DNA of 64,000 bases from Chengkuizengella sp. SCS-71B. Lineage in GTDB: Bacteria > Bacillota > Bacilli > Paenibacillales > KCTC-33759. The translations under genes and the position numbers were made by a program. The DNA is taken from assembly GCF_040100845.1 (NCBI RefSeq), contig NZ_JAZHSH010000001.1, positions 434,001 through 498,000 of the forward strand, written 5' to 3'. Positions 56,474-64,000 of the stretch are shown in pieces. The notes under the pieces are model-generated. The model had not been told where the DNA came from and searched no databases. It worked only from the letters and a program-made list of their open reading frames with translations. The first letter of the stretch is position 1, and every line of letters begins with the position of its first letter.

Positions 56474-56475
56474 AT

Positions 56476-56513
56476 GTGCGAATAACTTTAAATCATGGTT
56501 GAGTTATTCGCAC
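56476..56513 (-). terminator. terminator after bactofilin gene
   Basis: GTGCGAATAACT and AGTTATTCGCAC form a perfect 12-base stem; on the minus strand it is followed by ATGTTTTTC. Confidence 0.85.
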
Positions 56514-56520
56514 TGTTAAA

Positions 56521-57015
56521 TTATCTATCAATCTGATAAACCTGTTCACTTTTTACAGCTTGCTTTTTTGCTTTTTCTTGTTTAATTTTGTGCATAATCG
56601 TTTTTACTTCTGATTGCTTTTCAGAATTATTTTCAGAATTAATATCAGTAGGAATGACAGTTACGTTTTTCTGATCTTCCATTTTGCTCTCGCCAGAGAA
56701 TATCCCACCTTCTTCAACCTTGAATGAACCTACGGTAATGTCTCCAAATAATTTACCTGTACTAGAGATGGTTAATAATCCACTTGTGTTAATTGTCCCC
56801 CGTATAATACCAGAATTGATGACATTTTTGGCTTTAATATTCGATTGTATGATGGCATCTGCTCCGATGGTTAGATCTCCAGTGCATTGGATGTCTCCAG
56901 AAACTTGACCGTCAATTCGTAAGCTGGCTTTTGTTTTTAATTCTCCTTCAAATGTTGTTTCTTTTCCAATTACAGTATCAATTGAATTGGGATTTGCTTC
57001 TGATTTTTTAAACAT
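56521..57015 (-). CDS. bactofilin (polymer-forming cytoskeletal protein)
   Basis: A 164-aa bactofilin. After a short tail, the right-handed beta-helix core (about residues 15-110) shows the repeated hydrophobic/glycine rhythm: GKETTFEGELKTKASLRIDG, IQCTGDLTIGADAII, GTINTSGLLTISSTGKLFGD. The C-terminus is Lys/Gln-rich and probably disordered. Bactofilins polymerise without nucleotides and localise wall enzymes. It lies 20 bases downstream of an M23 peptidase gene, the typical partner. AAAGGAGAT precedes the ATG. Confidence 0.95.
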   Translation of the reverse strand: MFKKSEANPNSIDTVIGKETTFEGELKTKASLRIDGQVSGDIQCTGDLTIGADAIIQSNIKAKNVINSGIIRGTINTSGLLTISSTGKLFGDITVGSFKVEEGGIFSGESKMEDQKNVTVIPTDINSENNSEKQSEVKTIMHKIKQEKAKKQAVKSEQVYQIDR

Positions 57016-57035
57016 TTCACTTATCTCCTTTAATT

Positions 57036-58007
57036 TTATCTTTCGCCTATTAAATAGGGATAAGGATTAGTAGGATATCCTCGCAATAGGACTTCATAAT
57101 GTAAATGTGAGCCTGTACTTCGTCCAGATGATCCCATTAAGCCTATTTTTCCACCCTTTGTTACGGAAACGCCTTCTTTCACCAAAATCTTTGACAAATG
57201 CATGTATAACGTTTTAACCTCATTTGTATGGTTAATTAAAATATATTTGCCTAATTGATAATCAAACCCTGTTTCCTCAACTGTTCCATCTGCTGTTGCA
57301 TAAATTGGATCATAAAAATTTCCGTCTATATCTATTCCAGTATGAAGACTATTTACATTTGTATAGGGGTCCTTACGAATTCCATACCAAGAAGAAATTC
57401 TTCTTGATTTCGTTGGCCATATGGAGGGTGTTACCTTCAATAAATCAACCTTTTCTTGCATCTTTTTTTTGATTTCTTCAAGGTTACTAGATAAAATACT
57501 TACTTCCTTTTTTAGACCATTTACATATTCATCAGATTTATTAATTAAGTTTTCCAAATACTCAGTAACAGGAAGTTCTTGTCCTCCAACACCTATAGAT
57601 AGCTGTCCAATCTCAGCGTCATCTGATAGATCTTTTATTGAATATGAAACATCTTCAGTTAAGTTTAATAGGTCTTGTTCTAATTTTTTCAACTCATCAA
57701 TTTGTAGTTTAATATCATCTACTTCAGATGTAAGTTCTAATATGTCGTCTTGCAAATGCTCTATGGTCAGGTTTTTTTCTAGAAGCGTATTTTGATACGA
57801 GTTATTGTTTGTTTCAATTTGCTCTGATAGCTCATTGATTTCAGTGAAAGATTTAAAATGAATGCTGTACTGCCAAACGATAATGATGAGAATGATAATA
57901 GCGATAGTTAGAGGTATTACTGTTAGTAAATAAGGTGGAAATCGAATCCTTCGTATGGATTGTTGTGCATTTGGGATAAACATAAAAGTAAACTTGTTTT
58001 TTTTCAT
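57036..58007 (-). CDS. membrane-anchored M23 metallopeptidase
   Basis: A 323-aa peptidoglycan endopeptidase. Seen: one transmembrane helix (about residues 23-46), a long coiled coil (about 55-200, several EL/I heptads) and a C-terminal LytM domain with zinc motifs HTGIDID near residue 220 and HLHYE near residue 302, plus the family GLMGSSGRSTGSHLH stretch. The zinc residues are intact, so it is probably active. It precedes the bactofilin gene by 20 bases; such pairs control local wall shape in other bacteria. Confidence 0.94.
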   Translation of the reverse strand: MKKNKFTFMFIPNAQQSIRRIRFPPYLLTVIPLTIAIIILIIIVWQYSIHFKSFTEINELSEQIETNNNSYQNTLLEKNLTIEHLQDDILELTSEVDDIKLQIDELKKLEQDLLNLTEDVSYSIKDLSDDAEIGQLSIGVGGQELPVTEYLENLINKSDEYVNGLKKEVSILSSNLEEIKKKMQEKVDLLKVTPSIWPTKSRRISSWYGIRKDPYTNVNSLHTGIDIDGNFYDPIYATADGTVEETGFDYQLGKYILINHTNEVKTLYMHLSKILVKEGVSVTKGGKIGLMGSSGRSTGSHLHYEVLLRGYPTNPYPYLIGER

Positions 58008-58098
58008 GGGAACCCCTCTTAAGTGTAAAATATTGTCGTAAGTTAAATATATGTTAGAAGCGGACGGGATATACGAACTAAATCTAAGAATGTTTTAC

Positions 58099-58128
58099 TT
58101 GACTAAAGCTTTTGGTGTAGATTACGAT
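58099..58128 (+). promoter_or_regulatory. possible promoter of ilvD
   Basis: TTGACT and TACGAT are separated by 18 bases and lie 37 bases before the ilvD ATG. No T-box leader was recognised. Confidence 0.5.
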
Positions 58129-58164
58129 TAGGGGTATAAATAAAACAGAAAGGAAATATTACAA

Positions 58165-59850
58165 ATGGCAGGGAATGAAAAAGATTTAAGAATACGCAGT
58201 AAAGTGATCAGTGAAGGTGCCAATAAAGCACCGAATCGTGCGATGTTAAGAGCAGTAGGTTTTACAGATGAAGACTTTAAAAAACCGATGGTAGGGGTAG
58301 CGAGTACTTGGAGTGAAGTTACTCCTTGTAATATGCACATTGATAAGCTTGCCATTCAAGCTAAAAAAGGAGTGTCTCAAGGTGGAGGGGCTCCATTGAT
58401 ATTTAATACAATTACAGTATCAGATGGCATTGCAATGGGACATGAGGGAATGTTTTACTCTTTACCAAGTCGTGAAGTTATTGCCGATTCAATAGAAACA
58501 GTAATGGGTGCGGAACGATTAGATGGTGTAGTTGCTATTGGTGGTTGTGATAAAAACATGCCCGGATGTATGATTGCGATTGGTCGGATGAACTTGCCAG
58601 CGGTTTTTGTATATGGAGGGACGATCCAGCCTGGTAAATGGGAAGGAAAGGATTTAGACATCGTTTCTGCTTTTGAAGCAGTCGGCCAGTATAATAAAGG
58701 CGATATCGATGCACAAGGGTTAAAAGACATCGAATGTCACGCATGTCCAGGTCAAGGTTCATGTGGCGGGATGTATACTGCGAACACGATGGCATCCGCT
58801 ATCGAGGCAATGGGGATGAGTCTTCCAAGCAGTTCTTCTAATCCAGCGATTGCCGATTTAAAGGAAGATGATTGTAATAGAGCTGGACAGGCTGTTGTAG
58901 ATTTATTAAGAAAAGAAATTTATCCAAAAGATATTATGACTAAAAAGGCGTTTGAAAATGCAATTACGGTCGTGATGGCACTGGGTGGATCAACAAATGC
59001 TTTCTTGCATTTACTTGCGATTGCTCATGCGGTGGATGTTGATCTTCAACTTGAGGATTTTGAACGTATTCGTGAACGTGTACCACATTTAGCAGATTTA
59101 AAACCAAGTGGACGTTATGTGATGCAGGATTTATCTGATGTTGGTGGTGTCCCTGCTGTGATGAAATTGCTCCTTGAAGAAGGTCTGCTTCACGGAGATT
59201 GTATTACTGTTACTGGTAAAACACTTGCTGAAAACTTAGCAGAACTTCCAGGGTTAAAAGAAGGACAAGATGTGATCCGTCCATTCAACAATCCTTTGAA
59301 ACCTCAAGGGCCTCTAGTTGTATTAAGAGGAAACTTAGCACCTGAAGGTGCTGTAGCTAAAATGTCAGGTGTAAAAATGAAAAAAATTACTGGACCTGCT
59401 AGAGTATTTGATTCTGAGGAAGCGGCTACTGAAGCATTGCTAGCAGATAAAATTAATAAAGGCGACGTTATTGTCATTCGATATACTGGGCCGAAAGGTG
59501 GACCAGGAATGCCAGAAATGTTATCTGTCACTGCCATCGTTATAGGAAAAGGTTTAGGTGGAGATGTTGCATTAATGACAGATGGCAGATTTTCTGGAGG
59601 AACTCACGGATTTGTCGTAGGACATGTTGCACCAGAAGCGCAAGTTGGAGGACCGATTGGACTTCTTGAAGAGGGTGACATGATTACCATAGATAGTGAA
59701 ACTCAGGAAATTAAAATGGATGTTTCTGAAGAAGAAATGGAAGAACGTAAACAACAATGGAAAGAACGTCCTTTAAGATATTCCAGAGGAGTATTGAATA
59801 AATACGCAAGATTAGTATCTTCTGCTTCTAAAGGTGCTGTAACGGACTAA
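58165..59850 (+). CDS. ilvD: dihydroxy-acid dehydratase
   Basis: Fe-S enzyme of branched-chain amino acid and pantothenate precursor synthesis. Seen: [20 protein letters not shown], cluster Cys in [28 protein letters not shown] and [19 protein letters not shown], and C-terminal [20 protein letters not shown] with the catalytic Ser. At 561 aa it is full length. AGAAAGGA precedes the ATG. The last seven codons and stop form the first unit of a tandem repeat that extends 345 bp beyond the gene. No other ilv gene is nearby. Confidence 0.97.
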   Translation: MAGNEKDLRIRSKVISEGANKAPNRAMLRAVGFTDEDFKKPMVGVASTWSEVTPCNMHIDKLAIQAKKGVSQGGGAPLIFNTITVSDGIAMGHEGMFYSLPSREVIADSIETVMGAERLDGVVAIGGCDKNMPGCMIAIGRMNLPAVFVYGGTIQPGKWEGKDLDIVSAFEAVGQYNKGDIDAQGLKDIECHACPGQGSCGGMYTANTMASAIEAMGMSLPSSSSNPAIADLKEDDCNRAGQAVVDLLRKEIYPKDIMTKKAFENAITVVMALGGSTNAFLHLLAIAHAVDVDLQLEDFERIRERVPHLADLKPSGRYVMQDLSDVGGVPAVMKLLLEEGLLHGDCITVTGKTLAENLAELPGLKEGQDVIRPFNNPLKPQGPLVVLRGNLAPEGAVAKMSGVKMKKITGPARVFDSEEAATEALLADKINKGDVIVIRYTGPKGGPGMPEMLSVTAIVIGKGLGGDVALMTDGRFSGGTHGFVVGHVAPEAQVGGPIGLLEEGDMITIDSETQEIKMDVSEEEMEERKQQWKERPLRYSRGVLNKYARLVSSASKGAVTD

Positions 59851-60195
59851 TTATGCTGAAATTATAATATAGTGATCCACCAAAGGTGCTGTAACGGACT
59901 AATTATGCTGAAATTATAATATAGAGATCCACCAAAGGTACTGTAACGGACTAATTATGCTGAAATTTATAATATAGAGATCCACCAAAGGTGCTGTAAC
60001 GACTAATTATGCTGAATTTATAATATAGATATCCACCAAAGGTGCTGTAATGGACTATTTATGCTGAATTTATAATATAGATATCCACCAAAGGTGCTGT
60101 AACGGACTAATTATGCTGAAATTTATAATATAAAGATCCACCAAAGGTACTGTAACGGACTAATTATGCTGAAATTTATAATATAGAGATCCACC
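59830..60195 (+). repeat. seven-unit 51-53-bp tandem repeat derived from the ilvD 3' end
   Basis: Units begin (AAAGGTGCTGTAACGG) at 59830, 59882, 59934, 59987, 60038, 60090 and 60143. Unit 1 encodes the end of IlvD and its TAA; units 2-7 are untranslated copies with small changes. Each junction reads CCACC-AAA-GGTG and could form a mini-hairpin. The last unit runs into CCACCCTATCTAGGTGGG, probably the original hairpin. Confidence 0.95.
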
Positions 60196-60288
60196 CTATC
60201 TAGGTGGGCACTGTCAGTTAGGTAGTATAATATGGAGTTACTTTCTGATTTTCCATAGCTGTACTTTTAAATATGATGTCTTAACTTA

Positions 60289-60490
60289 GAAATAGCGGGA
60301 ATTTGTACCTTTATTTAAAGAAAAAGAGCATTACTTTAATAAATAGCGGGAATTTTTGGTCTTAATTCACTCATTTCATCTATATTTAATCATTTTGGGC
60401 TAAAAACCAATGGAATAAGACCATTTATTCCCGCTATCTTCATTATTCAGTCAAAAATAACGATTTAAGACCATAATTTCCCTCTATTTT
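60289..60490. repeat. dispersed repeat family R, copy 3
   Basis: Forward motifs AATAGCGGGAATTTGTACC (60291) and AATAGCGGGAATTTTTGG (60342), centre ATTTTGGGCTAAAAACC, then inverted motifs AATAAGACCATTTATTCCC (60414) with GC, and TTAAGACCATAATTTCCC. Same layout as copies 1 and 2. Confidence 0.85.
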
Positions 60491-60632
60491 CATTACGTAG
60501 TTAAATACGTATTTAACTACGTAGCTAAATATAAGGAAGTAATCGTTAATTTTCCCCTAATTTCCAAACCAGATGATATAATGCATTGCGATCTAATCCA
60601 GGGAATGCGATAAGATGTATTGTGGTTAAGTT

Positions 60633-61280
60633 CTATACATATCTCATCTCTAATCTTTTTCCACCGAGCCAAACAAGGAAAAAGATCCCCACAGTAAATA
60701 TGATTTTCCATGGGTTATGTACTATAGAGAATAGATCATACCCAACTAATGAGATAAGAAAACTCATAAAGGCTTTTCCTAAAAGTGTGGCAATAAAAAA
60801 AGTGCGTTTTGACACTCTAGATAATCCAGATACAACATTTACTATAAATGTGGGTGCAAAGGGCAAACACGCCAAAATGAAAATAACAGTAAATCCTTTT
60901 TTTTCTATCCAATGAAAAAATCGTTTCGATTTTTTGATGTTCCCTCTATACTTTTTCATAAATTGATACTTTCTTTTTCTTGAAAACCTGCGTTCTATGT
61001 ATGTAGATAATTTTTTGCCTAATGTTCTGCTAATCATAAAAACACTATAACTTCCAATCGTAATTCCAAGCCATGAAAATAAAAAACCTAAACCAAGTCC
61101 GTATACTTGTGCATTTACTAAGACAATCAAAAAGATGGGGAGTATCGGAAGAAAAGATTCTAATAATGGTAGGAGGATTCCTGGAAGTGGACCAAAAGCT
61201 CTATATTTTTCAATAAATAAGAGGATATCCTCTTCTGAAATGCTGGAAACTAAGTCTAATAAGTTGTTGATAAGATACAC
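60633..61280 (-). CDS. VTT-domain (TVP38/TMEM64-type) membrane protein
   Basis: A multi-pass protein of the SNARE-associated/VTT (DedA-like) family. Seen: FGPLPGILLPLLESFLPILP near the N-terminus, a GLGLGFLFSWLGITIGSYSVF segment, and LPFAPTFIVNVVSGLSRVSKR, the typical re-entrant-loop blocks. About five hydrophobic segments. These proteins are linked to lipid scrambling or membrane homeostasis. The start is unclear: GTG 61280 overlaps the GAGAGG ribosome site, whereas an ATC at 61271 lies exactly 8 bases after it; that would give 212 aa. Confidence 0.88.
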   Translation of the reverse strand: MYLINNLLDLVSSISEEDILLFIEKYRAFGPLPGILLPLLESFLPILPIFLIVLVNAQVYGLGLGFLFSWLGITIGSYSVFMISRTLGKKLSTYIERRFSRKRKYQFMKKYRGNIKKSKRFFHWIEKKGFTVIFILACLPFAPTFIVNVVSGLSRVSKRTFFIATLLGKAFMSFLISLVGYDLFSIVHNPWKIIFTVGIFFLVWLGGKRLEMRYV

Positions 61281-61503
61281 CTCTCAATAATTGCATAAAT
61301 GATTTTTAGGACTACGTTTATTATTCTCATAAAGTGTCTTGTTATAACAAAATAAAAAAGATATACCAACAACTATTATAAGACAATCTTAAATAGAATT
61401 GAAGTTTTGAAACAAAAAATGAACTCCCCCTATCGATGTAATCAATCGATAAAGGGAGTTGGGGTTAAAAAACTTTTACTATGTTAATTAATCTAGGAAG
61501 TTA
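61281..61503. other. intergenic region between minus-strand genes
   Basis: Holds the terminator of the M4 protease gene (61421-61462) and an AT-rich stretch that should contain the promoter of the VTT gene. Confidence 0.4.
61421..61462 (-). terminator. terminator after M4 protease gene
   Basis: AACTCCC and GGGAGTT pair, with an inner CTATCGAT/ATCGATAA stem; on the minus strand it is followed by CATTTTTTG. Confidence 0.75.
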
Positions 61504-63174
61504 TTAGTTAATCCCAACAGCATCAAAAGCTTGCTGTACGGATGTAACCTCTGAACTGTTTGATCCAAATAATTCAACTGCTGATTGTTCTGCTGCAGAA
61601 CGGAGCTGACTAAAAGTAGAAGACTCAGTTAGATGTTGCGTTAAAGAACGGTAGAAGATGTCACCCATTTTATCTTGTCCTACACCATTTACAGAAACGC
61701 CACCATGGTTACCGCCTTCACTTAATAAATAAGCGGTTTTATTAATAATTCCACTGTTTATGTGTACTCCGCCCCAATCACCTTCTCTAGTATTAGGGAG
61801 CTGTACAAAGTCATTCATATGATCCGGATCACCAAATAAAGTAGGATCTGCTAATGATCTCAAAGCATCACCTGGAATGTTAGGTGTATAAATGTCTTCA
61901 CCCATTAACCAGTCAGGTCCTAAACCTGCCCAGTTCTCTGCTAATACACCGAATATATCCGACATCGCTTCATTTATTGCGCCTGATTGATTTTGATAAA
62001 GAAGGTTTGCAGTTCTATCTGTCACTGCATGTGTAATTTCATGTGCAATAACATCATACGATCCAGAGAATGGAAGCCAATTTACACCATCTCCATCCCC
62101 ATACATCATTTGATTTAAAGGTTCACCTAACCAACCTGCATTGTTATAACCTTGTCCAAAATGAACCGTAGACCTAATTGGTGCACCTTGATTATCGAAG
62201 CTATCACGATTAAACTTCTCTAGGTAGTAATCATAAACTAAACCAGCATAATAGTGAGCATCAACAGCTGCTCTATCATATGAGCTATTAAATACGTTAT
62301 CACTATCACTCCATAGGGTACCTGGAAGATAACGCATGATTTGACGAAGAGGTCTATCTAATATTCTCTGACTTACATTTTCACCATCATAAGTGAATAT
62401 GCCCTGGCCTCTCGTATTATCTTGCAAGTAATAAGTACTTCCTTGCTTATCAGTATTTAATGTTTTAACATCTCCTAATACACCTGTACCTGTTCCTTCA
62501 GAATCAATTTTGAACGATTGATTAAATTTATCTAAGATGTCACCTGTTGCAGCATCTACAAAATAACTCCAGTCTCCTATTTCAGGGTAAAGGAATTTAA
62601 AATTAACGTGAAATGCATAGTGAGATGAATCATCTTTTACATAGATCACTTCTTCCGTAGTTGGATCTATAATATATGATGGTGTTTCAGAGAAAGAAGA
62701 AATAAGATCATCTTCAGCGATTGAGAATGCATCTTTCTTCTTTACTTTTTTATCCTGTTTTAATTTTTTATCTAAATCAGGAGCTACAGTTCCAGAAAAT
62801 GCTGTTAATACTCCTGATTGATCAATATGAGCTGTAAAGGTTCTACCATATACAGGCGTTCCTCTAAATTCCTGCTTTAATCTTAAATGAGTAAATCCTA
62901 AATCATCAACAAATTCATCGATGATTATAAAATTACTCTCAGCAGATTCAGCAAATTTGAAAACATCTTTTTTTCCATTTAGGTATCCAAACAAAACATC
63001 TTTTGCTTTTTTGTTAGATTTTTCTGTTAATTTACCGGAAACAAATTCAGGAGTGGATGATTTCTCACTTTTGTTTATTTTTTCAAAAATATCAGGTTTT
63101 GCACTAGCCTGAGGTATGAATATAGCTAGAACTAAACTTAATGATAAACAAACAGCAAGTAATTTTTTATTCAT
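61504..63174 (-). CDS. secreted M4 neutral metalloprotease (bacillolysin-type)
   Basis: A 556-aa exported thermolysin-like protease. Seen: signal peptide (1-25), FTP propeptide domain (about 50-100), PepSY domain (about 115-200), M4 catalytic domain from about residue 235 with HEITH (His378, Glu379, His382), the third zinc ligand Glu402 in [12 protein letters not shown], and C-terminal [20 protein letters not shown] with the catalytic His. The ATG is preceded by AGAGGAGAG. A perfect cre site lies 116 bases upstream. A second M4 gene with the same C-terminus starts beyond the right edge. Confidence 0.97.
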   Translation of the reverse strand: MNKKLLAVCLSLSLVLAIFIPQASAKPDIFEKINKSEKSSTPEFVSGKLTEKSNKKAKDVLFGYLNGKKDVFKFAESAESNFIIIDEFVDDLGFTHLRLKQEFRGTPVYGRTFTAHIDQSGVLTAFSGTVAPDLDKKLKQDKKVKKKDAFSIAEDDLISSFSETPSYIIDPTTEEVIYVKDDSSHYAFHVNFKFLYPEIGDWSYFVDAATGDILDKFNQSFKIDSEGTGTGVLGDVKTLNTDKQGSTYYLQDNTRGQGIFTYDGENVSQRILDRPLRQIMRYLPGTLWSDSDNVFNSSYDRAAVDAHYYAGLVYDYYLEKFNRDSFDNQGAPIRSTVHFGQGYNNAGWLGEPLNQMMYGDGDGVNWLPFSGSYDVIAHEITHAVTDRTANLLYQNQSGAINEAMSDIFGVLAENWAGLGPDWLMGEDIYTPNIPGDALRSLADPTLFGDPDHMNDFVQLPNTREGDWGGVHINSGIINKTAYLLSEGGNHGGVSVNGVGQDKMGDIFYRSLTQHLTESSTFSQLRSAAEQSAVELFGSNSSEVTSVQQAFDAVGIN

Positions 63175-63289
63175 ATACTAATCTCTCCTCTTTTTTAAAA
63201 TAATACTAGAGTTGAGTATTTGAATATTAAACTAATTTCACCTCGCTTTTTTTGAAAATGACCGTTTAACAATTCACATCACTAAAATC

Positions 63290-63304
63290 TGAAAGCGCTT
63301 TCCA
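63290..63304. promoter_or_regulatory. CcpA binding site (cre) upstream of M4 protease gene
   Basis: TGAAAGCGCTTTCCA contains the 10-base palindrome GAAAGCGCTTTC that is the cre core. It lies 116 bases before the protease start, suggesting carbon catabolite control. Confidence 0.7.
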
Positions 63305-63593
63305 CAATTAAATTTCAAAACTATGAATACAAAAAAATTAGGTTTATACTGAAATGTTTTTCTAGTAGAGTGAATGAATAATGTAACAGTAATAAAATCT
63401 AGGTAGTTAAAATTCAATCTAATTATTTGATTCAAAGATGAGATTTAATGTAGAGATTATTTTCAGAAGTAGAAAAAGTAATATGTAAGGGAATAATTGT
63501 TGAATCGTGTCGTAAGTTATCAGATACTCACGCTAAATTATAAATAAAATACTTTAAACTGTCAATAATATATAACGATATTAAAATTTTAAT

Positions 63594-63703
63594 CTTATGA
63601 TTTTTAGCGGGGTTCACCTCAATAGGTGGTCTCTCCCTAATCAGATAGAGTAGAGTCTCCATCTGATTTCACGATGTTTAAGCATTCTTAAACGAGTTCA
63701 CTA
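63594..63703 (+). repeat. family A repeat, copy 5 (full)
   Basis: TTTTTAGCGGGGTTCACCTC, then AATCAGATAGAGTAGAGTCTC, then CATCTGATTTCACGATG, TTTAAGC and TTAAACGAGTTCACTA. The first hairpin has diverged but the right end is intact. Confidence 0.85.
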
Positions 63704-63708
63704 GTTTA

Positions 63709-63843
63709 GAACGAAGCTGGGACAAAACCCAATTAATGAATAAATCGCATGAAATCAATTTAATAATCCTTGATTTCATGCGATTTTATTTATGCGTATT
63801 ATGCAAAAATCAGTTAGTTTTCAAATTATGTCCCAGCCTCGTT
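63709..63843. repeat. 135-bp palindromic element with GCTGGGACA ends
   Basis: The outer ends AACGAAGCTGGGACA and TGTCCCAGCCTCGTT are inverted repeats with one mismatch. Inside, AAATCGCATGAAATCAA and TTGATTTCATGCGATTT form a perfect 17-base stem. Similar GCTGGGACA-ended elements are known in staphylococci and bacilli. It could also work as a bidirectional terminator. Confidence 0.85.
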
Positions 63844-63885
63844 GAGTTAAAATACTTTTACTATATTAATCAATAAGGAAGAGTA

Positions 63886-64000
63886 TTAGTTAATCCCAAC
63901 AGCATTAAATGCTTGTTGTACAGATGTAACTTCTGAACTGTTCGATCCATACAATTCAGATGCAGATTGTTCTGCTGCAGAACGAAGCTGACTAAAAGTA
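63886..64000 (-). CDS. second M4 metalloprotease, C-terminal end (cut by window)
   Basis: The last 37 residues and stop are visible: [18 protein letters not shown], then [19 protein letters not shown]. It differs from the complete M4 gene at a handful of positions (for example Ser-Glu-Leu-Tyr instead of Val-Glu-Leu-Phe). The gene continues right of the window, so a tandem pair of neutral proteases is present, separated by the family A element and the palindromic element. Confidence 0.85.
   Translation of the reverse strand, partial: TFSQLRSAAEQSASELYGSNSSEVTSVQQAFNAVGIN

Noticed and set aside
59830..60195. CRISPR-like array
   Set aside because: The units are contiguous near-identical 51-53-bp copies with no unique spacers, and the first is coding ilvD sequence; it is a tandem duplication.

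Overview
The window looks like the chromosome of a low-GC, flagellated, endospore-forming member of the Bacillales, most likely a Paenibacillaceae-type organism with an S-layer. This rests on the gene order dnaX-yaaK-recR, the run spoIID-spoIIQ-spoIIID-mbl-flhO-flhP-fabZ, the csaB-tagA-tagO block followed by SLH-domain proteins, and the absence of any phage or plasmid backbone. No rRNA or tRNA gene was recognised. The genus cannot be fixed from the sequence alone.

Layout. 0-3.1 kb: DNA replication and recombination (dnaX, yaaK, recR). 3.6-4.9 kb: an accessory DUF559-type nuclease-fold gene, then repeat-rich intergenic DNA. 4.9-8.7 kb: a minus-strand set made of a small protein, a secreted protein ending in a Gly/Ser tail, a glutathionylspermidine-synthase-like ATP-grasp ligase, an anchored protein, a DUF350 membrane protein and a DUF4178 protein; it resembles the E. 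coli yjf amidoligase operon. 9.1-14.8 kb: sporulation (spoIID, spoIIQ, spoIIID), cell shape (mbl), flagellar rod/hook (flhO, flhP) and an EpuA-type protein. 14.9-22.9 kb: phospholipid, fatty-acid and cell-wall polymer genes (pgsA-like, fabZ, phosphoglucomutase, DUF5693, csaB, tagA, tagO). 23.2-33.6 kb: three large SLH/S-layer proteins; CsaB would pyruvylate the wall polymer that SLH domains bind. 33.8-43.2 kb: secreted and surface functions, including two wall hydrolases with copper-amine-oxidase-like domains, a cholesterol-dependent cytolysin divergent from a subtilisin, and a chemoreceptor. 43.2-46.2 kb: a short type I toxin-like gene, a TIGR00266 protein and a GDSL esterase. 46.4-55.5 kb: electron-transfer flavoprotein and a complete fatty-acid beta-oxidation set (etfB, etfA, lcfA, fadN, fadA, fadE). 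55.7-58.0 kb: a small membrane protein, a bactofilin and its M23 peptidase partner. 58.2-60.2 kb: ilvD, whose 3' end is expanded into a seven-unit tandem repeat. 60.6-64 kb: a VTT-domain membrane protein and two tandem M4 metalloproteases, the second cut by the window end.

The intergenic DNA is unusually rich in dispersed short repeats. Three families were recognised within this one window: (i) about 110-bp three-hairpin elements with a constant right end (5 copies), reminiscent of IS200/IS605 ends or omegaRNA scaffolds; (ii) about 65-bp elements with terminal inverted repeats (3 copies); (iii) about 200-bp elements carrying two direct and two inverted copies of a motif like AGCGGGAATTNNTGGTCTTAT (3 copies). 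There is also a hairpin element at the right edge.

The most notable items are the cytolysin with a divergent undecapeptide, the amidoligase-like cluster, the conserved in-frame leaders before both S-layer paralogues, the unannotated toxin with a sequestered ribosome binding site, and three genes whose best-placed start codon appears to be ATT, ATA or ATC.
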